Shown here one piece after another: positions 37,141-47,579 of a stretch of 64,000 bases of DNA (position 1 is its first letter; each line of letters begins with the position of its first letter). Source of the DNA: Acanthopleura granulata (taxonomy: Eukaryota > Mollusca > Polyplacophora > Chitonida > Chitonidae); the NCBI GenBank assembly GCA_016165875.1, contig JABBOT010000002.1, positions 22,830,265 to 22,894,264 of the forward strand. The letters are read 5' to 3'. The notes beneath the pieces were generated by a model. That model had not been told where the DNA came from, did not search any database, and saw only the letters and a program-made list of their open reading frames with translations. The position numbers were made by a program, and so were the translations under genes.

Positions 37141-40100
37141 CAGACTGTGCTTGCAGATTGTCTTGCCTTTGGGCTGTCCTACACTGTTAGACGGATCTGG
37201 TGGCTTCGAACAAGACAACTTTGGTCGACAGGTCTTTGACTAAAGAAGTGATGGCCAAAAGACTTTGGTCAAGGGGTATGTGGCCATCGGCCAAAATCAC
37301 TATGATCAAAAATCTTTGGTGGAAGAGAAAAAATAGGATCAGCAGGAAAAAATATGGTCAGAGGAAAAAAAATAGTTAAAAGAAAAAAAAGGTGGTCGCG
37401 GCCCATAGAAATTTTGGTGGTTGATTAGTGTCAAGACTGAAAGTTTGGTTGGCAATCAGTGCTTTGTATACCAGGGTGTAAAAGTCGGGGCTCAAATTTG
37501 TTGTCACAGTGGTAATATGGTCCAATTTTTACAGACAGAAATGGTTAACACTATATTTTTTATAATTTTTGCGAGAATATCGACGGAAACATTAACTACT
37601 TTAACTTAATTAGTGAAAATTAGGATTAACTATATGTACACGGTACGGAGTTTGTAAACCTGACGGGGTAGGCGTTAATATCATGTTGATTTTAATGTAA
37701 TATTTTAAATAGTATGTACGGGTATTTTAAAAAAAGTCAACGAGTATGCATGCTGTAGTCATTTCAGAACATATACCGGTATTTATATACACGCGTTTAT
37801 TATCTCGGGTCACAATTTGATGGTTTCAGTTTTATACCACGAAAATGGTAATGTAAAATGCACTGTAGTTCCCGTAAAGGGGTACAGTTAGTGACATATT
37901 TGTGGTTGTTCATAATTCGACATGAAATCTTCAGCATTCTAACAAGGAAAAAGATACAAACGCGAACTCGTCGATTGCACCTTGACAAGTTAATGGGGAA
38001 TTGTGGGTATATACGTAGTATATAGAGTAAGCGCCAGCAGAGCCTTTAGGTAATAAGCTCTGATACAAGTGAAAACGTATGAGCTCATGATCTTACACTG
38101 TGAGGAGGATGTGCGGCACAGCCAATCAAATTACTGGTTGTAGCCCACGTGACATCCCACGCCAGTTCTTTTTTCTTCGAAGTGTGTGCACCGAATTAAG
38201 TTTAAGTCTTCATCACCCAAAAGATTGATACTTTATCGAAGGAATCGATTACCACGCCTTCTCTTCAGGCTACAAGATGTATTTGTCAGTGAATGAACTT
38301 GCCATATTTGTATCGCACAGACTAAACCTGCCTTCCCTTGGTACGTTCAAAGGTACATTATTGCTGTTGTGTGTTATCATTTTATGTACAACTTCTACGA
38401 CAGCAAAAATCTTCTGTCCATAAGAATATATTGCATTTGTTACTTGCTGAATTGGGATATGGAGTTACGCTCGTAAGGACACCAATACCGTCAGAGTCTT
38501 TTGTGCAGTTCGTAACCTGATTAAAGCTTAGCCTTGTGTTCCTGTCATGTGGTAGAGGTGGAAAGGTTCCGCCTTTCGCAAGTAATGTCAGCCTTGAAAT
38601 AACTAAATCTTACTGATCTACTTTTGCAGAGGTAAATAGTAAAGAAGATGTACAATAAATACATGCATTTTTTTCTTTTTCAATTTAGGTTGGCACAGAA
38701 ACTAACTGTGTATGAATACCTGGCCTTCCTGACCTGGACAATCTAACTTGGCCACCCAAGATGATGTTGTCCTATCAGGCAATGAAGTGTATGAGCAATT
38801 AAATTACAACAGATTAACCGAAGATGGTTTAAACAAAGAAATGTCATAAAAACGTAAAGCTTTTTTTAAGTGAGGGGGTTTGAGGGTTTGGCAGAAAGTG
38901 TTCGAAGACCGAGTGAGTCACACCGTGAGTTTGTTATTTGATCTGTTAAGCCGGTATGAAAAAGCAGGATGATAGGTGGAAACTAAGCACAGAATGTAGT
39001 CTCGGGCTCAGGTCAAGTTTGAAAGCCAACCCAACTCTTACATAAGTTTTGCATACTTAATGATTTCCTTGATTCTGCTTATGACCGTTTCCACGAAATA
39101 GCTGGCTCTAGTATTGTCAGATGAAGTTTGAAAAAAAGCTTGCCCTACGAATAGGTATTTCATATACAAGGTGGAATAAAGTTTCCCTTAATTTGTCTTT
39201 TATTTCATTTTAATCAGCCAATCATATCATTTTGGCTTTTTAGTATTATCATTCTAACTGTTGAGGCCAGGGTTACTTTAAGGCCACTCTGAGTGAAGAT
39301 AACTAGAATATGTCAATGGGAAACAAAACAATTCAACTTTACAAGAATCCTTTCATGTAAAGTGTGCTGTTGCTGGACTTCTATTCCCCGCACCTACAAT
39401 AACCAAGACAGTTATCAAGCACATCGTTACTTCGTGGACGTCTGTCTGTCTAGAAAAACAACTGAACCGAGGAATAAAACTGTTAGCCGTTACAGAGATG
39501 AGGTCCTTGTCATTGTGTTTAGAATGGCCTCATGTAACAAATGCTGTTGTTTGTGAGGTGAGGACACCTGACGCCTGTCTTTCATTGATGGAAGTGCTCT
39601 ACATGTCATGATTGTAGTGTATTTGGTGTTGTTGCCTTATGCCCAGTGGTTAGGGCATCATCCTACCCACGAAGAAGTTTCTGTCTAAAGTCCGTTCGGG
39701 ATTTATTTCCAAAACTGAATTAGACATTTGACATGGACCTGTGTGAGATCAAAGATTTACATTTGTTGCCCTTGTTTAAACTATTGCAGCTAACAGGTCT
39801 AGGAACAATGTCTTTTTTTTTTTTTACTTTTTCAAATATCTATCCATTTCATTGTTGATATTCCGCTTTGTATGGAAGTCTGCATTGTATATGACATTAC
39901 CCTATTAGGTCCCGCCTTTATGGGTAATAAAATATACAAAGCCATTACTTGAGTCCATCACATTTTCCCACTAGAATGGATATTCTTTAATTGATCAGTT
40001 ACAAAGATCAGTGCCATCTTATGTTAATTGAAATTATTTGTCGTTTTGTTAGGAATAGCTTTGACATGTTTGATCCTTCACCATGATGCCTCCAAGTAAG

Positions 40101-41090
40101 ACATTTTGGAAAGGTAACAGATGTGACTAATCATAACCCGATATTACTGGAGATGTCAGAACAGCGAGTTTAAGGTTTGATTTTAGAGTTCTTCTCACTA
40201 AAAATCAACTCGATCAAACTTACTTTGACCCTATTCTGGCGACGATTAAAATGCGACCACAATGGTTCTGGTTGTTTTGACCAGTTTTATAATGGTTACT
40301 TTGGCCCTATTCTAGCGACCGAAAAAATCTGGTTCTAAGTTATCTGGTGGCTTTGACTCTTCAGATTTTGGTCACCCAATTTTTGGGTTTGACGCGTCTA
40401 TGCAAAGATTTGTTTGGTCGGTGGCGATCGTATTTTTGGGGGTTGAATCGACCTGATCTCTCTGGCAGTATAACTATATAGCGTTGGTGTAGTGTCTCTA
40501 AAATCGCGAATGGAAATGGCGCATATTTCAACTTATATGATCATGCAGGGAAATGGAAGCTAAAAGCTTATTTGCAGCACGTCGTTTTAAATACCCATCT
40601 TAAGCTATAGCTAAAATTCACGAAATCACGTAATATTTTACCGGAGCAAAATATTTTATCTTTATGTCACGTTGTTATGTGAGTTTTTGTGAGGTTTATG
40701 TGAGAGGAAACAAGGCAACAACTTCAGGGAATGCTTACTTATTTTGACAGAAAGATATTTTTTATATGTCAAACCATTGCAGTTTAAAAATGATTAACCT
40801 TATTCTCTCTGCTTTCTCCCTTCTTGCTATGTGGACGATGTGTTACGGCAACTTTCTTGAAAAAATTCTTTGATGAACAAATTATTTTAACATCTCCGTG
40901 GTAGAAAAGCTAGCAAAAGTTGTGATTTCGATGAATGATATATATGGTTTCAATATTTCTGGGTACACAGGATAATACTGCACCCACTACATTACAGGAA
41001 GCCAGTGGCCTTTGAGCAGTCGGTTGAAGACCACGTGTGTTACACCTATATCGTGTGGATATGTGTACCTCACATTTGGTTCGTCATTAG
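37141..41090. other. Unassigned interval between A4 and B4
   Basis: Not explained by families A, B or C. 37,310-37,400 is strongly purine-rich on the plus strand. A CCAAT-type GCCAATCAAA (38,121) and an E-box CACGTG (38,146-38,151) lie ~130 bp upstream of a 48-codon frame (38,277-38,423) with a hydrophobic middle. A tRNA-like stretch at about 39,631-39,710 (TGCCCAGTGGTTAGGGCATC) has a box A match but no convincing box B. Small direct repeats occur at 40,210-40,330 (CTTTGACCCTATTCTGGCGA / CTTTGGCCCTATTCTAGCGA). No gene is assigned. Confidence 0.35.
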
Positions 41091-41096
41091 CTTTCC

Positions 41097-41212
41097 AAAG
41101 CCCAGTCGTCTACGCTAGGTACTCCTGTGTCCTCTAACCCGCAAAACTGACCACCACCGCGTACATGAAAACGTCTTGACCATGGCTTTAAGCAGCAATC
41201 AAATAAAGATAT
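41097..41212 (+). mobile_element. Type-2 SINE 3' part, edge of B4
   Basis: CCCAGTCGTCTACGCTAGGT, then CTCCTGTGTCCTCTAACCCG, then AAAACTGACCACCACCGCGT and ATGGCTTTAAGCAGCAATCA, with AAATAAA at the end. It matches the element at 6,412-6,715 in sequence, orientation and distance to the first B landmark, so both descend from one insertion. Confidence 0.65.
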
Positions 41213-42265
41213 ATTACCATGAGAAATTCAATCAGATTTCATCTATGACAGCGTTTTCCACAGCTTTTAATTCTGCGGCTTGAGGTTCCAAAGAATATTA
41301 CCGGTGGAGCCTTTTTTTTATCACAAATGCAACAGAACATAGTGGCTTTTCAGGTAATATTGGTATATGTAATGTGATTCTTGTCATTGTCGAAGGCCGT
41401 TATCTTACCACATGTAATTTCCATGCCTTTAATATTGCACTTCTGTGTGACGGTTACTGACAGTAAAGAAGTTGTGATCAATCAAATAAAGAGTTGTTTA
41501 GGATTCTGCACCTTTCGTGTCGTTCATTTATATACGTCGAGCGATTTTTAACACTGAGAACATAATGTGGTAATTCCAAACCTGGGAGGAATGCGCAATC
41601 ACTGTTCAATGATATGAGGGTCAATAATTCAAATCCTTCTGTGACTTCTCTGAAACTCGAGCTTCTAAATTGCGATCCGTTTCTCAAAAAACTGAACTGC
41701 AGAGAATAAATCATACGGTCCGCCTCAATAAAAAAACAACGATTGTACTAAAGATATGGAAATGGTGAGTGTATATCATCTTGATGATACATATGAATGT
41801 CTTCGGTTGGAGTTAAGCTTAAACAGCATAACTTAATAATGTATTTTCGGTGAGATCTTTAGTTGAAGCAACATCTTTAATATTTAAAACTGCATAAAAG
41901 TGCATTTACTTCAGTTCCATTGTTAGCATCAGAAGTAAATTGTTAGCGTTTTGACGCATGCGCCACATTATGTCGACTAGTACACCAGGCTGAGTTAACA
42001 ACGGGCATTCGATATAAGTAAGGTCAGTCAAAATAATTTGACCTCAACTGCATGTCCATATACTGCATCAGCCAAACCGGATTTGATTACTCCGCCGTTT
42101 TGCTCGTGGGGTCAGATATGAAAAAATTACAACGGAAATACATTTGGTGAGTGTGGTTATTATTGGGATGTATTTGATTGTCTCTCTCTGTCAGAAAGGT
42201 TAAAAGTTTTGGACTGATTTGCTTGAAATTTGATGCGGGGTTTGTCTTTGGGACAAGCACAAATC

Positions 42266-42740
42266 TGTTAAAGTGAAAGACCTCGTAAAAATGAACTTAT
42301 GGTGAGTGAAAAGACCATTGAACACTATATCTGAAAATATCTTCACTGAATTGTTTATCACTAAAAAAAACGCAGTCAAATGTTTTGATTGTATGGTGGG
42401 TTATATAGGCCATTTTGATAATGTGGTTCATCAGTGACCTCACACAACTTTGTATACACATTTATAATCAACTCTGAACAAAGTTCTTGTGAACAGTACT
42501 CCTGTTATGTTTGCCGGCGTATGAAAACGGTTTAGGGCCATACAGAAGCCGACGTGACGTCACTCGTGAACCACATCATCAATATGGTCCATAGAACCCA
42601 CCAGACAATCAAAAGGTTCGACTGCTTTTATTTTGGTGAAAAAAATCTAAACAAATTCAGTGAAAGTATATTTAGAAACAGTTTTTAATGTTCTCTTAAC
42701 TCACCATAGGTTATATTTTATGAGATCTTTCCCTTTAAAG
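42266..42740. mobile_element. Fold-back element with ~180-bp inverted arms
   Basis: The left arm (42,266-42,441) and the reverse complement of the right arm (42,555-42,740) align from end to end. Paired blocks include TTATGGTGAGT / CTATGGTGAGT, CTTCACTGAATTGTTTA / CTTTCACTGAATTTGTTTA, TTTTGATTGTATGGTGGGTT / TTTTGATTGTCTGGTGGGTT, and GATAATGTGGTTCA / GATGATGTGGTTCA. The arms agree at roughly three-quarters of positions with small indels. The ~110-bp spacer is unrelated and non-coding. This is the form of a long-TIR MITE or fold-back DNA transposon. The exact ends and target-site duplication are not resolved. Confidence 0.75.
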
Positions 42741-44499
42741 TCTGATAATGATCCATTTCTCCATTCGTATTCAGACAATTTTTAAATGGCGGTTCTTCAC
42801 CATGGTCTGATGGCGGTCGGCACGTTTACTTTCTTTGATGAAACCTTGTGTTAGGTTTGACCTTTGCACACGGACAATTATATTACATTTTGGTGATCAT
42901 CCGGATCTGGAATTCCTGGAATGATTCTTCAGAATATGAAAGCATAGAATTGTCTACTGTAGTTGGGGATTTGCACATTTACTCCTATCGGAGGTTTATG
43001 CTCTTGGAGTGCCTCCTCAGTTTTTGTTATTTCTGGAGGTGATATTCTTACGACTCTTTCGGTACAATTCACACCACACGGACCAATGTATTATATATTG
43101 GTGATAAGGATATTTGAAAAGAAAAATTAATTTCAAGACCGTAAAAGCAGAGTATTGTCCCCTGTTGTTCTGCAGATGATATTGTTACAGTTTTTTCGGC
43201 ACAATTTACACCAGCGTTGGAATTCCCCAGGCTTTAGTCGATTTCCAACCGGCACATAGTTAAAGCTGGCCAGTTCCGCTGCCAATCTTTCGGAACTGTT
43301 AGCTGAAATCTGGCGAGACCATACACAACGGAAAAATCCCTCCGTGTTGTGTTATGAATACATGCCTTTTCTGGTGGTCAGATCATTTGGAAATTTAAAG
43401 AAACTGACGAGGCACGTGCAGCTCTAATCTATAAAGCAGGTGTGAGATAAACCCACAACCATTATCATCTAACTTCTCTATTTATTATACTATTTGATAA
43501 AATTTATGCATTGCTTCTTTCTTTTTAATTTTTAAAATCTCTACTTAATATGATGTATTGGACTAAATGACTGCTAAAAATAAGAAACGTCTGCCGAATT
43601 TCCACCGTCTTATGTCCATGCACAACCTTCACAAATAACCAGCTCCACTGAAACAAATTCCTTGGGACATCTCCTGTTTTATTTATCATGTGTAGTGTTT
43701 TTGGGAGAGCGATTTCCATGTAGATATACAGCACTTTATTAAATGCTGGAAAAAGGGGAGAAAAGACATTGTTACCCACGAAGCCTTATTAGACAGTTGG
43801 GAGACGATGCTGTTCATTATGTATAATATTTCATAAAACGTTTACTAACTGGTGGTCTTCCATTGAACTTCCTTACCCTGTAAGTGATTTTCGACACCCT
43901 TCTGTCCGTTTGATCGTTGGATGTATTTGGTACTTTGATGTTTCTCAGGCTGGCCTTCGCACAGCACAAGTCACATTTATCGACACTGTCTCCAGTACAA
44001 ATAACCTTTGTCCTGCACGGGTTCAGATAATCAATGGTTAGACCAGCCAATTCATCAGTGGATCGGCCAATTGTCTAACAAAACCAGCCACACGACAAAC
44101 TGGTGGATCATGTCTACACATGTCTTGGATTCAGGGTATGATAGGTTGTTATCTTCCCAAACCCCAACAAGTGAAGACATCGATGACGGATTTGCATCTG
44201 AAATCAAACAATTATCTATCCGTCCGATGTAAGGCGACGCCTGTGGATCGTCACGCTGAGAGTCTTAGACATCACCAGACAGCCACCTTCCCACACCACG
44301 ATCAATGGTAACGTCTGGAATGTTCAGTGTAAGAAAAGGGATGAACTGGACGTCCATTCATGATTTATAGAAATCGGCTTTGCAAAGTCGGTACTTTTCC
44401 AAGTCATGTTACCTGTTTCAGGGCTATACTGTACGGATTTTTGTTAACTCTTTCGGGTTTTCTGGTTAACTGTTGTCGGCCAGTCAATCAATCAACAGC

Positions 44500-44728
44500 C
44501 TGTGTGAACCTCTGTGGCCGAAGTGGTTAGCCTAATAAGCGCAGCCCAGCAAACCCGGAGCCTCTCATTAATGACGTCGCTGTGGCAGCTTCTCTGTCTT
44601 CTTCTCCGGTGGAAAGGTTTGTCAGTAATCTGCGGATGTCCATGGGTTTTGCCGTCACTAATAATACTGGCGCTGTCGTATAACTGAAATGTTCCTGAGT
44701 GCGACGTAAAACACCAATAATATAAATA
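44500..44728 (+). mobile_element. SINE copy S5, full length, with 10-bp target-site duplication
   Basis: A tRNA-like head begins near GAACCTCTGTGGCCGAAGTG, with a perfect box A match TGGCCGAAGTGG (44,515-44,526). It is followed by a GAGCCTCTCATTAATGACGT block, TTCTTCTCCGGTGGAAAGGT, a GGATGTCCATGGGTTTTGCC block, TAATACTGGCGCTGTCGTAT, TGACGTAAAACACC-like 3' sequence and an AATAAA tail. AATCAACAGC occurs exactly on both sides (44,490-44,499 and 44,729-44,738), as expected for retroposition. Box B is degraded. The head differs from S1 (GGCCGAAGTGG against GGCTCAGTCGG), suggesting a different tRNA source or subfamily. Confidence 0.8.
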
Positions 44729-44739
44729 AATCAACAGCA

Positions 44740-47570
44740 TACAGCTCACATGATTTTGTTGGTATGCTAACCAATTTTTTTTTTGAATACTCTAAAAATT
44801 TGTTTTGAATTTATTGTCGACACATATCATTGATAGAAAACTATATGGAGGACACAGGAAATTCAGCCGCAAAGCGTAATGATGCGTCCTTGCGTTTTAA
44901 TCCAGGTGGAAATTTTCATTTTTCAGAAAAAATGTTGTATTTTTTATTTGTTTTCACGCTACCCGGCTCTGTGTCTGACCTACATTTTTTCTCTGTGTAA
45001 GTGATAGCTTGCACTGGAATTCAGTTCTCGAGGCTTCAGTGTTTATCGGTTTCATGTCATAGTACACAGAGCGTACATTCTGGAAAGACGTATCTGTGTT
45101 GTAAACATGCTTACGATCAAACCATCCAGAATTTTCTTTAGGTTAGTCGAGTTGTAAAGCTCACAGTCTTTTACTCAAGTTCACGTGAGAGCAGTCATAT
45201 TTACTCTCGCTCATTTAGAATGATTTTGTGGGATTTGGAGATATCGGCTTTCGTCCCATTCGACATAAGTCATTTTGTACTCCAGTTTACTGTATGTAGC
45301 AATTTGTGAGCTTGTGTTTCGCCACTTGCTACTTGGCTTGAGACGTTCTTGTGGAGTTTGTATAGCTCATTGTCTCTTTGTACGATTACGTACATTTCAT
45401 CCCAGTTTACCCTGAAAGTGACTTAGTGTATATTCCCGAGGAGAATTGCTCTGCATTACGAACTTTCCTGTCAACCGGTCTGCCCAGGAAACTTGCACCT
45501 TGTCGGGGAGTTGGATATATACCATAGTCGGCGTACCGTGCCCTCTGCTGTTTGTCACTTACAGGACTGTCATCCTTCGATTTGAGAATTTCCCAAGGAC
45601 GGCGGATTATATATTTATGTGGACTGACTTGCATTTGTAATCCGGAATATTCCATCCGGATTAGGGAAGCTGTCGTCAATAGGAAACTATATAGTTTTGT
45701 AATTATCTGTATTTTTTTTTTGTTTTTGTTTTTTTGTTGTTGTTGTTTTTTTTTTTGGTATATTATAGTCAGTTGTACTGTTTGTCTATTTTGTTCAAAT
45801 GTATGTATTGAGCTTATTCAAGCGTCTTGGTATTTCTTTGTTTGATCTGGTGTAAGGCCTATCGCTGTCTGAGAGTTGAACAAGTCATTTGTTTATCACA
45901 TTTCCTCTCCGATAGTGATACCCTTACACCTTCCCATATCATCATAACTTGTTTTCCCTTTCTCTGAGAGAAACGAATGGCTCTCCACAGATTTACTATC
46001 CGTTTTCTCGAAGTCAAATGCAAGAATTCCTTTTGTCTTTTATGCCTGGTCACACAGTTTATAAGACCAATGTGTCAATTTCTGTGGTTTTTAGGAAGCG
46101 CTGCGCATTTGAACTATAACTTTGCCTTTGACGTATTCGTTTGTTACTGTTTTATGTACGGTACGTGCAGATTTTGGGGTGTTTGTCTTTATTAAAAAAT
46201 GTTTGTTACATTTTACCCACGATTATACTGAAAGGCGTGTGTAACTAAGATATGCTGCAATATGTCTTCTGAAAGAATCGCCATTAATACGTATTTCAAT
46301 GTTAATATTTTATTAAGCTATTACAGCTTAAAATGTCAGTATTATTCGGTATCTTTGAATGCTGGAACATATTTTAATCCCAAGATCATATATGTCCAAA
46401 ACAGCTGTCTCAAGTTAGCATGAAAAATAGCCGTAAAAGGGAAGACTGGCCTTTGGGAATTTGACCCTGGATATGGTTTTACGGGTTTAAGGTCTCAACC
46501 GTGATGTGGATACTTCGCATGGTAATTAATCGTTGATCTCTATGGTCACAGCCGGAGCCGAACGTCTACTAAAACATCGTCTTTTAGTGTCACAAGAAGG
46601 ATGCACAACTATTCACATCCATCCAATCTTTGAAAGTTTCCAAGTTTTGTAACATGTTTAAGGTGATTTAACGTGAACACAAGCTTTAATACGACTCTTT
46701 GGGATTCGGCATTTCCTTAACATCAATTCCCTGATGGAAAGTTGCAAGTGCAACCTGTGGTAATTACCTGGGTGTTATTGCGATTGTAATTGTTGATGCA
46801 ATTTCCCTTTTGCGGATGTGCCGTTATTCCACGCCTTTTAAGCTGGCCACAAACGTCGCTGTAAAGACTGTATATGATCGCTTAAATGGTCTCCGAAAAT
46901 AACGCGTGAAGACCTTTAAATCAAGAGACAAAATACAATGGAAGAAAATCTTGGGGCTAGATTTAGAATTCAGCAACGCCCTAGTATGTTTAATTATAAG
47001 TACAAAATTAAATATAAAATAAATAAGGTCTGTAACTTTCTCGGAGTGAGAAAATATTAATACATTTGCTGAAACTAATGGGTTATTATAGTCACCAATC
47101 ACATTGCTGCACTCTCTGATGGTAGTGGCATCCGCGGTCACATAATAAAGTACCGGTTTGACACTTGCACATCCCCTAAGGCACGAGACGGGATGATCAA
47201 ACACGCGTGCAGCAATTGCTCTGCAGTCCACTGCAGTCTGTGTACAACCCACGAGCGTCAACTCAATTCAGTCGTATCCTGTTTGGTGTAGAAAGTGATG
47301 GAGAACAGCTGTCATCAGATGTGACGGTGGCTGTTTTACGTCGAGCTCAAAGCTTCCTCTGATTCGGGTACAATCAGATGCGATTAGATCACAGCTTTAA
47401 ATATCAAGTAAAGCACCAATGCAACAAAGCAAGCCTCTTTTTAACAATCACCGTCAGGGATGATATTATTTCCTATTCTGATAAACCGAGACCGGCGAAA
47501 ATACTGTCTCGAAAGAGACTCGAATTCATGAACTAGGGTGTCTAGCTTGCTTGAGCATAACGAATAGACA
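44740..47570. other. Unassigned interval
   Basis: Not matched to A, B or C. A T-rich stretch with GTT repeats lies at 45,710-45,760. The longest frame in the window, 145 codons (47,261-46,824, -), starts at TTG. Its first ~75 residues are GC-richer and contain five Cys, and the rest is AT-driven and hydrophobic. I see no domain I can defend, so it is not called as a gene. Confidence 0.35.
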
Positions 47571-47579
47571 GAGCTTATG

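Larger units (their letters stand above)
41090..44340. repeat. Family B long repeat, copy B4
   Basis: It carries the B landmarks AATATTACCGGTGGAGCC (41,285), ATCATCTTGATGATACATAT (41,777), CAGCACAAGTCACATTTATC (43,960), ACACATGTCTTGGATTCAGG (44,116) and GGATTTGCATCTGAAATCAA (44,188). It is longer than B1 mainly because of unshared sequence at about 41,850-43,880, which includes the fold-back element at 42,266-42,740. The type-2 SINE at its left edge is also present at the left edge of B1. Confidence 0.75.

Noticed and set aside
39631..39710. tRNA-like gene
   Set aside because: Box A (TGCCCAGTGG) matches, but no proper anticodon stem, T-arm or acceptor pairing could be drawn. At best it is a decayed SINE head.
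46824..47261. Longest ORF (145 codons, minus) with cysteine-rich N-terminal part; an LCCL-like match was considered
   Set aside because: It starts at TTG with a stop just upstream. The LCCL-like reading needs a frameshift, and the second half is AT-driven. No domain can be defended.
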